37,818 nt of DNA from Rs1 sp034111875 (lineage in GTDB: Bacteria > Pseudomonadota > Gammaproteobacteria > Pseudomonadales > Balneatricaceae): positions 1 through 37,818 of the forward strand of contig JAWUWK010000128.1 in assembly GCA_034111875.1 (NCBI GenBank). Reading direction: 5' to 3'. Within the stretch, counting starts at the first letter, position 1. Each line of letters begins with the position of its first letter. The notes below the pieces were generated by a model. That model was not told the origin of the DNA, ran no database searches, and saw only the letters and a list, made by a program, of their open reading frames with translations. Below, piece after piece: positions 1 to 8,457 of this stretch. The position numbers and the translations under genes were made by a program.

Positions 1-130
1 CTTTACCAATAACTGACAGAAAATCAGGATGTCGATCTAATATAGCCGATAGTGCTTTTAATCGAACGCCGAATTCGTGTTTTGTGGCGTTATCGAATAA
101 ACTAGCTTGAGCAACGCGGGTTAATCTCAT
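1..130 (-). CDS. Partial CDS, N-terminus of a putative transposase
   Basis: The reading frame runs off the left edge; only the first 43 codons are present, beginning MRLTRVAQASLFDN and continuing KHEFGVRLKALSAILDRHP. An AAGGA Shine-Dalgarno-like sequence sits about 9 bases upstream of the ATG, supporting this start. The pattern (short basic start, a Q-x-S-[IL]-F motif, then a helix ending in LD-x-HP) resembles my memory of the N-terminus of ISNCY-type transposases, but no catalytic residue lies in the window. It could instead be an unrelated helical protein. I could not identify a terminal inverted repeat in the following 360 bases. Confidence 0.4.
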   Translation of the reverse strand, partial: MRLTRVAQASLFDNATKHEFGVRLKALSAILDRHPDFLSVIGK

Positions 131-490
131 GTTGTTAGATCCTTGGGTCCTGTTGTTTATTGTTCGCAGCTTAAACGTAACAAAATCCCAAGGGTTTTCT
201 AACTATTTCTGAAATTAATTAATAATTTACAACATGTAGCACCTTTCTGAATAGGCACTAGCTAGCGAGTCAGCTGGTCCGAGACAAAAACAAGCTAAAA
301 ACCGACGCTTATAATTATATACCATGAGATTTAACTGATAGCTTAAAGTTTTTAGAAATGTCTCTGAAACTTAGGGACATTGATTGAGACCGCGTTCAAT
401 AGAAGTGTGACAGGCTAATGCGACTATCAAAGTTTATATTCATATCAACAGCTCATAAGTCATAGTAATCATTGCAGCAACGTTTAACCA
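131..490. other. Intergenic stretch downstream of tatC
   Basis: No convincing gene is seen in either direction. A short inverted repeat (CCTTGGG near 140 and CCCAAGG near 188) could form a 7-bp stem with a long loop. The stretch separates the left-edge transposase-like gene from the 3' end of the tat operon and may include the boundary of a mobile element, but no repeat end was recognised. Confidence 0.4.
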
Positions 491-1267
491 CTAATGATCT
501 TGTTCCTCGTCATCTGCCTTGGCAGAATTTTTCTTTGAAACAAGGGTCGACATTATTAAGCCAACTTCGAATAACAACCACATAGGCAAGGCCAACAAAC
601 TTTGCGATATCATGTCTGGTGGCGTTAGCACCATGCCGACAACGAAACAGCCCACTACGATATAGGGTCTTTTACTCTTGAGTGCATCTGCTGTGGTAAT
701 GCCACTCCAAATAATCAACATCGTTGCAATGGGTATTTCAAAGACTATTCCAAATGCAAAAAACAATTTTAAAACGAAATTAAGATAACTTCCTATATCA
801 GTCATGATCGCTACGTTTTCAGGACCTACACTGGTAAAAAAGCCAAACAGTAAAGGGAATACCACAAAATAGGCAAAAGCTAGACCGGCGTAAAACAATA
901 GAATGCTCGACACTAAAAGCGGAATAGCTAAACGACGCTCATGTCGATACAAGCCTGGAGAGATAAAGCTCCAACACTGATGCAGTATAAAAGGCATTGA
1001 TAAAAATAGCGCCAACACTATTGTCAGCTTAAACGGGGCGAAAAACGGCGATGTAACATCTGTTGCTATCATCGAGGTTCCCGCTGGCAATAAGTCAGTT
1101 AAAGGTTCCGACAATATAATGTAAAGATCATTAGCAAAGTAAAACAAACACAAAAACAACGCTAAAATAATCAAAAGAGCATGGATTAATCGAGTTCTAA
1201 GCTCTACTAAATGAGAGGTTAACGTCTGCTCGTTTTCCTCTTTTTTGGTACCTATCTGTTCACTCAT
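491..1267 (-). CDS. tatC: Sec-independent protein translocase TatC
   Basis: TatC is the polytopic inner-membrane receptor of the twin-arginine translocase. With TatB it binds the RR signal peptides of folded, cofactor-bearing exported proteins, and TatA forms the conducting assembly. The 258-residue product has the family length and about six hydrophobic segments. The cytoplasmic N-terminal motif SHLVELRTR (residues 18-26) and the periplasmic-loop motif FISPGLYRHER are both intact. It is the last gene of tatABC; its ATG overlaps the end of tatB by 8 bases, implying translational coupling. The C-terminus is charged and acidic. Identification is secure. Confidence 0.97.
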   Translation of the reverse strand: MSEQIGTKKEENEQTLTSHLVELRTRLIHALLIILALFLCLFYFANDLYIILSEPLTDLLPAGTSMIATDVTSPFFAPFKLTIVLALFLSMPFILHQCWSFISPGLYRHERRLAIPLLVSSILLFYAGLAFAYFVVFPLLFGFFTSVGPENVAIMTDIGSYLNFVLKLFFAFGIVFEIPIATMLIIWSGITTADALKSKRPYIVVGCFVVGMVLTPPDMISQSLLALPMWLLFEVGLIMSTLVSKKNSAKADDEEQDH

Positions 1268-1655
1268 TGATTATTTTCTTATCGGCATCGGAATGGGCAA
1301 GTTGTGGATTTTGAATGACAGTCGGTTCAGTATCGGTAACCAGAGTCTCAGCGACCATTGCTTCAGGATCAGTATCAGGGGCCACTGCTTGAGTCGTCGC
1401 AGTATCATTCAAAAAAGGGCTTTTAATGTCTTCAAGTTCGCTATTCAGCTGATCCTTTGTCACAGAGACCGTGCGATTCAATTCATCGAGCCTAAGCTCT
1501 TCTGATATTTCCGACTGTATACCGCTAATCGTACGTTTTGCTTTGCCTATCCATAACCCGAGCGTACGCACGGCTGTAGGTAATTTTTCAGGCCCAAGTA
1601 CCACAAGTGCTACAACCGCTATTAAAAACAGTTCAGTAAAACCAATATCAAACAT
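1260..1655 (-). CDS. tatB: Sec-independent protein translocase TatB
   Basis: TatB partners TatC in the twin-arginine signal-peptide receptor complex. The 131-residue protein starts MFDIGFTELFLIAVVALVVLGP, the characteristic single N-terminal transmembrane helix with a Glu at residue 8 followed by the LGP hinge. An amphipathic helix (EKLPTAVRTLGLWIGKAKR) and an acidic, low-complexity tail follow. The initial FDIG distinguishes it from TatA. It lies 3 bases after tatA and overlaps tatC by 8 bases. Confidence 0.95.
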   Translation of the reverse strand: MFDIGFTELFLIAVVALVVLGPEKLPTAVRTLGLWIGKAKRTISGIQSEISEELRLDELNRTVSVTKDQLNSELEDIKSPFLNDTATTQAVAPDTDPEAMVAETLVTDTEPTVIQNPQLAHSDADKKIINE

Positions 1656-1658
1656 TCG

Positions 1659-1940
1659 CTATGACTTATTTTCAGTTTTATTTGCTACGTCGGCAATCTT
1701 TTCGATTGGCGCCTGCTCAACACTCGCTTCCACAAACTCAGCATCTTTTTTCGACTCTATCGATTTATCTTCAGCTTTTTTATCGTCTGTCAGAACACCG
1801 TCGCTCATGGCTTTTTTGAAGCCTTTAACCGCACTGCCTAAATCACCGCCTATGTTACGAAGTTTTTTGGTTCCGAAAAGCAAAATCACTATGCCTAATA
1901 CGATAGCTAACTGCCATAAACTTACACCACCAAAACCCAT
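1659..1940 (-). CDS. tatA: Sec-independent protein translocase TatA
   Basis: TatA is the small pore-forming subunit of twin-arginine export. The 93-residue product has one N-terminal transmembrane helix (WQLAIVLGIVILLFG), then the TKKLRNIGGDLGSAVKGFKKAM amphipathic helix that defines the family, and a charged Lys/Glu-rich tail. A clear GGAG ribosome-binding site precedes the ATG. It is first of tatA-tatB-tatC, about 70 bases after hisE in the same direction, so it may be co-transcribed with the histidine genes. Confidence 0.96.
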   Translation of the reverse strand: MGFGGVSLWQLAIVLGIVILLFGTKKLRNIGGDLGSAVKGFKKAMSDGVLTDDKKAEDKSIESKKDAEFVEASVEQAPIEKIADVANKTENKS

Positions 1941-2012
1941 TTTTTTCTCCTAATTCAACTCTATATTGCAGATTATTTTATTATTATCTTTTGAGGATCT
2001 AAGGTATATCAG

Positions 2013-2345
2013 TTATTTGCTTTCTCTTGAAGCTTTTTCTTCTAAACCTGACAGATCAAAGCGTTTAGCCAATTCATTTAGCACAGACTCAGGCTTTTCT
2101 CCCATGTGGGACAACATCACCAACGTATGAAACCACAGATCTGCTGTCTCATAAATCAAATCGTTATTAATGTTATTAATTTGCGCATCTTTGGCCGCTA
2201 TAATCACTTCTATGGTTTCTTCGCCGACTTTTTCTAGTATTTTATTTAGACCTTTTTCGTGTAAACTTGCCACGTATGACTCATCAGCAGAGGCTTTCTT
2301 GCGCTCTTCTAGAATATTGCCCAGCTCTGTTAATATTTCACTCAT
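2013..2345 (-). CDS. hisE: Phosphoribosyl-ATP pyrophosphatase HisE
   Basis: HisE hydrolyses phosphoribosyl-ATP to phosphoribosyl-AMP, the second step of histidine synthesis. The 110-residue protein shows the MazG-like helical motif KILEKVGEETIEVIIAAKD, carrying the acidic metal-binding residues, and a second helix ETADLWFHTLVML. HisE and HisI are separate genes here, 6 bases apart, rather than the fused HisIE of enterics; separate genes are usual in pseudomonads. Confidence 0.95.
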   Translation of the reverse strand: MSEILTELGNILEERKKASADESYVASLHEKGLNKILEKVGEETIEVIIAAKDAQINNINNDLIYETADLWFHTLVMLSHMGEKPESVLNELAKRFDLSGLEEKASRESK

Positions 2346-2351
2346 CTTTGC

Positions 2352-2741
2352 CTACTTGTTGTATATTGCATCTGGTTTTTTTAAAACAGGACTGATTGTC
2401 TGCCATTTTTTATCTTTGAGCACTGAAAAGAAACAGCTTTCACGACCTGTATGACAGGCGATCCCTCCTATTTGCTCTACTGATAAAAGAATTACATCTT
2501 GATCGCAATCTAGGTGCATTTCTTTTAGATTTTGCTGATGACCCGACTCTTCACCTTTTCGCCACAACCTCGCACGAGACCTAGACCAGTATACTGCACG
2601 CTGCTCTGTCACTGTTAAAGCCAAAGATTCTCTATTCATCCAGGCAACCATTAACACTTTGCCGCTTTGATGGTCTTGGGCAATAGCGGGCACTAACCCT
2701 TTTTCATCCCATTTAATGTCATCGAGCCATGTATCTATCAT
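2352..2741 (-). CDS. hisI: Phosphoribosyl-AMP cyclohydrolase HisI
   Basis: HisI opens the purine ring of phosphoribosyl-AMP, the third step of histidine synthesis, in the cytoplasm. The 129-residue protein carries the Mg-binding DCDQD motif (78-82) and the Zn cysteines C79, C96 and C103 within GIACHTGRESCFF. The family signatures MVAWMNRESL and YWSRSRARLWRKGEESGH are intact. It is followed 6 bases later by hisE and preceded by ubiB, a ubiB-hisI-hisE-tat order found in pseudomonads. Confidence 0.96.
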   Translation of the reverse strand: MIDTWLDDIKWDEKGLVPAIAQDHQSGKVLMVAWMNRESLALTVTEQRAVYWSRSRARLWRKGEESGHQQNLKEMHLDCDQDVILLSVEQIGGIACHTGRESCFFSVLKDKKWQTISPVLKKPDAIYNK

Positions 2742-2787
2742 AGGTACTCTTTATTTATATGGGTATTATTTACTATTTCAACTGGCT

Positions 2788-4455
2788 TCATTTACTTAGC
2801 ACATAAAAAGCTAATGCCAGTAATATCCAACCCTGCCATTCCAACTGCTGCATTATCAATTTTGCTTGATCTGAGCCAAACCATAGCGCTGATAGGATCA
2901 GACCACTGGTGGTTAAATATTTTTTGCGCTTTGATTTAGCTTCATTTACCTGCCGTGCTTGCTCTTCACGTTGCAATTGTTGGGCAAATATATTTTGCTG
3001 TTTGCTTTGCTGTAACACGTCGTATGCTAATTGCGGCAACTGTGGTAATTTCTCTATCCAATCTGGCGCCTGTTGGATGATTGTTTTTACAACCGCTTTG
3101 GGCCCTACACGCTCTTTCATCCAAGACTCTAGATAAGGCTTGCCAGTTTCCCACAGGTCTAATTCCGGATAAAGTTCACGTCCTAGCCCTTCAATATTCA
3201 GTAAAGTTTTTTGTAACAAAACTAACTGCGGCTGGACTTCCATATTAAACCTTCTCGCCGTTTGGAATAATCCTAACAGAACTTGTCCAAAGGATATGTC
3301 TTTTAGTGGTTTCTCAAATATGGGTTCGCAAACACTTCTAATAGCCGTTTCAAATGCGGTTACGTTAGTCTCCGCAGGCACCCAGCCTGAATCTATGTGC
3401 AGCTGAGCAACTTGTCGGTAATCACGGGTAAAGAATGCCAACAGATTTCTTGCTAGATAACTTTGATCCTCTAAGGTAAGCGAACCAACTATACCAAAAT
3501 CTACCGCGATGTATTGTGGATCGACAGCACAATCATGGGCCACAAAAATATTCCCCGGATGCATATCGGCATGAAAAAAACTGTCGCGAAAAACTTGGGT
3601 AAAAAATATTTCAACACCACGCTCTGCTAATAACTTCATGTTGACGCCTTCTGCATTCAGGTGCTCAACATCGGACACTGGTATACCTTTTATCCGCTCC
3701 ATTACTAAAACATTTTGTCTGGTATAGTCCCAATATATTTCAGGGATATAAAGAATTTTAGAAGCGTCAAAATTTCTGCGCAATTGTGACGCATTAGCAG
3801 CCTCTTTTCTTAGATCTAACTCATCGGCAAGACTCATTTCATATTCAGCGACTACTTCAACTAAATGTAAACGCTTGCCTTCTGACCACCAACTCTCCAC
3901 TAGATACGCGAGTGTAAAAAGCAAGGCAATATCTTTTTTTATAGTTTTATCTATTCCCGGGCGAATAACTTTAACGACAGCTTTCTCGCCCGTAAAGAAA
4001 GTTGCGTTATGTACTTGAGCCACGGAGGCAGATGCGAGGGGCTGCGGTTCAAATTCAGCAAATAATTGATCTATAGGCTTCCCCAACGCTTTTTCAATGA
4101 TAGAGATCGCTTGTTTACTTGGAAAAGCGGGGACCCTGTCTTGCAGGAATTTAAGCTCATCTGCAACATCTAGAGGTAACAAATCACGGCGGGTCGATAA
4201 GACTTGTCCGAACTTAATAAATACTGGGCCGAGGCTTTCCAATGCCAACCTTAATCTAACGCCTCTAGGCTCTTTTGCAGGCACTATGTATCGCCAAGGC
4301 ATTAGATATAAAAAAAATCTAATGTACCAAGGTAAAGCTAAAGCTTCAAAAAAAGTATCAAGGCGATAACGAATAAAGATAAAACCAATATTCAAACTTC
4401 TAAAAAGACGCTGCACAGCTACTATACCTATTTCATTAATGACATGGCCAGACAA
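2788..4455 (-). CDS. ubiB: UbiB, ubiquinone-biosynthesis kinase-like ATPase
   Basis: UbiB is an atypical ABC1/ADCK/Coq8-type kinase fold protein needed for aerobic ubiquinone synthesis, thought to use ATPase activity to help extract or organise lipid intermediates at the inner membrane. Visible motifs are the KxGQ-type segment FIKFGQVLSTRRDLLP, an Ala-rich nucleotide loop ASASVAQVH, FFHADMHPGNIF (catalytic loop) and DFGIVG (metal-binding). Hydrophobic segments at the C-terminus (LTTSGLILSALWF and GWILLALAFYVL) fit the paired membrane helices. The frame opens with TTG at 4455; a GTG at 4416, just before QRLFRSLNIGF, matches the family start better. The usual upstream ubiE and ubiJ are absent. 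Confidence 0.93.
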   Translation of the reverse strand: MSGHVINEIGIVAVQRLFRSLNIGFIFIRYRLDTFFEALALPWYIRFFLYLMPWRYIVPAKEPRGVRLRLALESLGPVFIKFGQVLSTRRDLLPLDVADELKFLQDRVPAFPSKQAISIIEKALGKPIDQLFAEFEPQPLASASVAQVHNATFFTGEKAVVKVIRPGIDKTIKKDIALLFTLAYLVESWWSEGKRLHLVEVVAEYEMSLADELDLRKEAANASQLRRNFDASKILYIPEIYWDYTRQNVLVMERIKGIPVSDVEHLNAEGVNMKLLAERGVEIFFTQVFRDSFFHADMHPGNIFVAHDCAVDPQYIAVDFGIVGSLTLEDQSYLARNLLAFFTRDYRQVAQLHIDSGWVPAETNVTAFETAIRSVCEPIFEKPLKDISFGQVLLGLFQTARRFNMEVQPQLVLLQKTLLNIEGLGRELYPELDLWETGKPYLESWMKERVGPKAVVKTIIQQAPDWIEKLPQLPQLAYDVLQQSKQQNIFAQQLQREEQARQVNEAKSKRKKYLTTSGLILSALWFGSDQAKLIMQQLEWQGWILLALAFYVLSK

Positions 4456-4603
4456 AGCAGCTAAAGCTTAGCGGAGGACTAGTTAGAGATCTATGATTAA
4501 TTTGGGGTTTAATGAATAAGCTCAAAATCACTTCTCAACTTATTCGCTCTTATCATGGAATATTGTGGGAAAAAGTGTCAAGGTCATGATATTGATCACT
4601 ACT

Positions 4604-4626
4604 CTTTGTACTCGGTGAGTACAAAG
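4604..4626. terminator. Perfect 10-bp hairpin after the diguanylate cyclase gene
   Basis: CTTTGTACTC - GGT - GAGTACAAAG is a perfect inverted repeat with a 3-base loop, about 20 bases beyond the stop of the minus-strand diguanylate cyclase. It could end that transcript, but no U-tract follows on the minus strand, so an RNA-stabilising hairpin or a protein-binding palindrome is equally possible. Confidence 0.45.
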
Positions 4627-4647
4627 AAAATATGGTATCTGGCTTAG

Positions 4648-6108
4648 CTAGCCTATAACAACCTTATTTCGACCACTTTCTTTCGCTTTATATAAAGCTT
4701 CATCAGCACGACTAAATAAACTTTCTATTGAATCATCTGCCCTCGCTTCACTGACACCAAAGGACATTGATATAGAGATAGGCTCACCTTTATAATTAAA
4801 GGGACTTTTACAGATATTTCGACGAATTTTATCCATTGCTTTTGCCGCTTGCTCGGCATGAGTGGAAGGGATGACAATAGCGAATTCTTCACCACCATAA
4901 CGGGTAACAAAGTCTGCAGATCGGGTTCCTTTACAGAGAATTTTAGCCACTAGGCTCAATACTTTATCGCCAGCCAGATGCCCATAACTGTCGTTCACGT
5001 GCTTGAAGTGGTCCAAATCACACACGATCAAAGACAATACTTGATTATAACGTTTACAATTTTCAATCTGATGTGCCATGATCTCATTGTACGCAGAACG
5101 GTTTGGCAAACCCGTTAGCGCATCTTGACGGGCTTGTTTACGCTCTTCTTTCACAAACTCTTGAACTTTTTCAGCCTCTTTTTCCATCGAGCTAACACGT
5201 TGTTTTAAGGCGTTGTAGTTATCTAATAAATGATTTTCTCGATTACGCTCTTCATTTTGCAAAGAGTCCATAGCACCAACAATCTGATTTAACTGCACTG
5301 CCAACTGCTTTTGCAGTACTTCTACTTCTGTCGCTTGTTGTACCTTTTGACGAATACTTGCCACACTGTCACGCACTTTACCATCCGCTATATGGCGGAC
5401 TTTCGCGCTGCGACAATCAACAGTTTGGGTTTTGGATAAAAAACCTTGTACTTCGAAAAGCTGTTTGTTCAGACCTTGTAGATAACGACTAAAATCATCG
5501 CCTTTCACGGCGAGTGCTGATTCAATAAACTGGGTAATCTTAACAATAACACTAGGAAGAGTATCTATATCTAGACCTGTTTCAAGCTGATTAATCAAGT
5601 CTGCATAGTTACTAGACGATTGCTTAGAAGGGGTTATTTGTCTTAGTAGTTGGATAATTTCATCAGCGGTGCTTTTTAAACTATCAATCTGCGTATTATC
5701 CACTACAGCTACTGTAAAGGCTATTTCACCAACAGCTAACTGTAACTCCAACAGCGCTTTGAACTTTGGAGGTAATTGATAGGCGTTGTTAGTAGATTCT
5801 TTGAAATCAATACCTATATTTTGCAGTACTTTTTTTTGGGCTTCATCAAGTCCAAAACTGCGCAAACTGCGCTGCCAGCCAGTAGCTATATCAATAAAGT
5901 CTTGGCTATTCTCATGCCGTTCAAGATGCAAAATGCCGATATCTTGTTCGATAGCGTTAACGAGCTCATGAGGAATTTCTGCTTCAGAATTCATCATGTG
6001 TGTACGTAGTTTACTGAGGTTATTGTCCAGTGAGCCACTTTGCCCTTCAAGCCCTTTACAGATTATGCGGATAAAACTAAAAAGAGATTCTCCTATCCCC
6101 TCAACCAT
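4648..6108 (-). CDS. GGDEF diguanylate cyclase with helical sensor region
   Basis: This protein is predicted to make cyclic di-GMP from two GTP in the cytoplasm. The 486-residue product has no signal peptide or membrane helix. The first ~300 residues are predominantly helical, with a coiled-coil stretch at about 255-330 leading into the GGDEF domain. The domain has DALTGLPNRSAY (329-340), DLDHFKHVNDSYGH and the active-site motif GGEEF (405-409). The I-site RxxD (R396-D399) lies five residues before it, so product inhibition is expected. A diguanylate cyclase next to dsbA, cytochrome c4, engB and polA recalls the Pseudomonas aeruginosa PA5487 neighbourhood, from memory. The N-terminal input signal cannot be read from sequence. 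Confidence 0.92.
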   Translation of the reverse strand: MVEGIGESLFSFIRIICKGLEGQSGSLDNNLSKLRTHMMNSEAEIPHELVNAIEQDIGILHLERHENSQDFIDIATGWQRSLRSFGLDEAQKKVLQNIGIDFKESTNNAYQLPPKFKALLELQLAVGEIAFTVAVVDNTQIDSLKSTADEIIQLLRQITPSKQSSSNYADLINQLETGLDIDTLPSVIVKITQFIESALAVKGDDFSRYLQGLNKQLFEVQGFLSKTQTVDCRSAKVRHIADGKVRDSVASIRQKVQQATEVEVLQKQLAVQLNQIVGAMDSLQNEERNRENHLLDNYNALKQRVSSMEKEAEKVQEFVKEERKQARQDALTGLPNRSAYNEIMAHQIENCKRYNQVLSLIVCDLDHFKHVNDSYGHLAGDKVLSLVAKILCKGTRSADFVTRYGGEEFAIVIPSTHAEQAAKAMDKIRRNICKSPFNYKGEPISISMSFGVSEARADDSIESLFSRADEALYKAKESGRNKVVIG

Positions 6109-6172
6109 ATTATCATCTCTTTTTTGAACGCATTAGACTAATTAGCACTAAGTAACTGTACCTATTTTCAAC

Positions 6173-6215
6173 TTAGCACTGTTTGAGTATAGAGTGAATA
6201 TTCAAACAGTGCTAA
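6173..6215 (-). terminator. 14-bp inverted repeat, probable dsbA terminator
   Basis: TTAGCACTGTTTGA (6173-6186) and its exact reverse complement (6202-6215) flank a 15-base loop, about 55 bases beyond the dsbA stop and before the next minus-strand gene. No T-run follows on the minus strand, so it is not a canonical intrinsic terminator. A further TTAGCACT half-copy lies at about 6142. Confidence 0.45.
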
Positions 6216-6270
6216 ATATAAATCGAGTAAATCATTATTGCATCATAACTCAGCTACTCTGTTGATAGCA

Positions 6271-7119
6271 TTACTTTTTAGTCGCACCTTCCTCCTGAGT
6301 TATTAAATATTCAACCACGGCCAACATATGCCCAAAGCCTTTTGCCGATGTCACTCGGTATTTATCATTGACCACAATAGTTGGGACACTGTCAATTCCC
6401 ATAGCTTCCATTTTGCTACCTGCTGCTTTCATTGAGCTTTTCATGGAGAAAGAATCTAGTCGCTTTGAAAAATTGCTTGAATCTACCCCTGCCACTGCTA
6501 ATATATCTTGTAAAGTATTTTCGTCGCGGATATTGCCACGCGCTTGTTTAGCTATTTTTAGCAGACTCCAACCTCTATCGTCGGTTTCGCAGACATTTTC
6601 CGTAAGATATTTAGTCACACTGACAACATCAAAAGGTTTATTAGCTTGGGCGCTCTGCTTCTCAGCTTTCTCTATCAGGCTAGTAATCTCAGTGTTACAA
6701 GCGACAGGATCATTTTTAATTTTTTCTAAATCGCGAAATGATGGCGCGAGACGGCTATATTTGTGATAGAAATCGAACATTGCTGTGTCTACCAATTTCT
6801 CACTCTTGAGCTGCTTGCCGATATAATATGCCTTTTGCGCTAAAGTTTGATTTTGGCCACGTGTACTGAAAGCCACAGGGACACGATCAAAAGCAACTTT
6901 GTCACTATTATCTTCAAGCCATTTTTCAAGCAATGGCTCAAAATTATTGCAATGCGGACACCAGTAGCCAAAATATTCTGTGATGGTTACCTTATTTGGA
7001 TTAGCGGTAGTTTCAACACCTGTGAGAATGTAATCTTCACCGGCTTTATAATCTGCTGCGGCGGTAAAGCTGGAAATAGTTAATGCCATCAATGTTACAG
7101 CTAATTTTTTATAGATCAT
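6271..7119 (-). CDS. dsbA: Thiol:disulfide interchange protein DsbA
   Basis: DsbA introduces disulfide bonds into proteins in the periplasm and is reoxidised by DsbB. A signal peptide (MIYKKLAVTLMALTISSFTAAA) precedes the mature thioredoxin-fold domain. The redox site is C54-P-H-C57 in FGYWCPHCNNFEP, and the cis-proline loop SVPTIVV lies near residue 243. At 282 residues it is longer than E. coli DsbA (208), the extra length lying mainly in the helical insertion. It lies in the same direction as the downstream cyclase but is separated by 162 bases with a strong inverted repeat, so is probably its own unit. Confidence 0.93.
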   Translation of the reverse strand: MIYKKLAVTLMALTISSFTAAADYKAGEDYILTGVETTANPNKVTITEYFGYWCPHCNNFEPLLEKWLEDNSDKVAFDRVPVAFSTRGQNQTLAQKAYYIGKQLKSEKLVDTAMFDFYHKYSRLAPSFRDLEKIKNDPVACNTEITSLIEKAEKQSAQANKPFDVVSVTKYLTENVCETDDRGWSLLKIAKQARGNIRDENTLQDILAVAGVDSSNFSKRLDSFSMKSSMKAAGSKMEAMGIDSVPTIVVNDKYRVTSAKGFGHMLAVVEYLITQEEGATKK

Positions 7120-7659
7120 TTGGATTCCTTATAATTTTTAAACACTCAAATCTGACCTGCTAACAGCTCAAAAGTTCTTTATCTACAACCTGAATCAATG
7201 ACTTCAATGCAGCATCGAGTTAAATTTTTTGATTTTTCATCGATTAAAAACATCCGTTTAATCTTCGGCTGAAGCTTATATTTTTCAAATGCACTGTAAA
7301 ACCAATATTGTGCGCTCTGAATCCACTTTAAAGACACTGGATCAGGTACAAGCTACGGCCTTAGATTCAGCAGCTATTCGCTCAAAATTGATATCAACCT
7401 TAGAATAGCCATATATAATGGTTTAGTTATATTTCACTGTTCGCAGAAGGAGTTATATGATCTTCTGCTTAATAATTTACAAAATGTGAGAGCCCGCTCG
7501 AACCACGAAATATCTCGGTGCAAAACAAGAGATTCAACGGCTTAATCTAGAATTATTTATTGACGATAAAGGCCATCTCAATATCGAGTAGGCAATAAAA
7601 AAGGTGGTCTATTTGCCACCTTTAAATAGAAATGCGCTAAATCAACAACCGATTGGCTT
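7120..7659. other. Gene-poor stretch with small relic reading frames
   Basis: No intact gene is recognised in these 540 bases. On the plus strand a 39-codon frame (7289-7408, MHCKTNIVRSESTLKTLDQV...) looks weakly coding. A second, start-less frame ends at the TAG at 7589-7591, reading TKYLGAKQEIQRLNLELF then IDDKGHLNIE, whose composition is protein-like. They may be debris of a decayed gene. I do not recognise either. The terminator of the cytochrome c4 gene occupies the right end. Confidence 0.4.
7596..7623 (-). terminator. Intrinsic terminator of cytochrome c4 gene
   Basis: On the minus strand AAAGGTGG - 8-base loop - CCACCTTT is followed directly by further Ts, a canonical Rho-independent terminator about 40 bases after the cytochrome gene stop. 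Confidence 0.85.
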
Positions 7660-8265
7660 TTAATGCAAACCTTGGATATAGCTCGCTAGCGCTTTAATTT
7701 CGACATCACTTAAACGCGCTGCGATATCACGCATCATGCTACTTGGATCGTTATTGCGCGCCATCACTCTAAAGTCTTTAAGCTGTTTTTCAGTATAATC
7801 CGCATGCTGTCCCGCAAGGGCTGGGAAAGCAGCAGTTGCGAGCCCTTGACCTTTAGCGCCATGACAAGCAATACAAGCTGCGACTTGTTTATCCGCGATA
7901 CCTGCACGATAAACTTTCTGTCCGAGTTCTAACTGATCAGCAGCTGTCTTGCCACCGAGTATTTTTTTACTGGAATAATAGGCCGCTAAATCTTCTATAT
8001 CTTGCTCATTCTTATCGTCGAGCTGGCCAGCCATTGATGCCACATTGCGCACTCCAGATTTAATTTCAACCATTTGCTTAATCAAATATTTAGCATTTTG
8101 ACCGGCTAGCTTTGGAAAACTTCCTATTTCACTATTACCATCAGCTCCGTGACAAGCACCACAAGCTAATGACTTCTCTTTGCCGGCAGCAGCGTCTCCC
8201 GCTGAATAAACATAAGTTGATGCTGTAAGGCTCAACATCAAGCCAATTAGAATTTTATTCATCAT
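7660..8265 (-). CDS. Dihaem cytochrome c4
   Basis: Periplasmic or membrane-associated dihaem electron carrier, typically feeding cytochrome oxidases from the bc1 complex. The 201-residue product has a signal peptide (cleavage near YSAGDAAAG) and two class-I cytochrome c domains, each with a CxxCH haem site: CGACH at 35-39 and CIACH at 131-135. Candidate distal methionines lie in ASMAG (Met78) and SSMMRD. The tandem layout and length match cytochrome c4, not a monohaem c5. It is divergent from engB, a pairing also found in pseudomonads. Confidence 0.93.
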   Translation of the reverse strand: MMNKILIGLMLSLTASTYVYSAGDAAAGKEKSLACGACHGADGNSEIGSFPKLAGQNAKYLIKQMVEIKSGVRNVASMAGQLDDKNEQDIEDLAAYYSSKKILGGKTAADQLELGQKVYRAGIADKQVAACIACHGAKGQGLATAAFPALAGQHADYTEKQLKDFRVMARNNDPSSMMRDIAARLSDVEIKALASYIQGLH

Positions 8266-8358
8266 TAACGGCTACTCTCATCTAAAATACACGATTTTGT
8301 ATACCCTTAACTTTACAAACTAGTACAATTAGGGCCAATTATTATCACTATTGTAGCA

Positions 8359-8383
8359 AACCTAGCACTGCTAGGTTATTTTT
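8359..8383 (+). terminator. Terminator-like hairpin in the engB leader
   Basis: AACCTAGC - ACT - GCTAGGTT forms an 8-bp stem with a 3-base loop followed by ATTTTT, the form of an intrinsic terminator on the plus strand. It lies about 75 bases before the engB ATG and 94 bases upstream of the divergent cytochrome gene start, with no plus-strand gene before it. It could be an attenuator or an operator. Confidence 0.45.
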
Positions 8384-8457
8384 CTGCAGTATACAACAAT
8401 ATTTATCCAAGCTGGAACGAATAATATCGTTTAGGTCTATTTTGGGAAAGAAATTTA

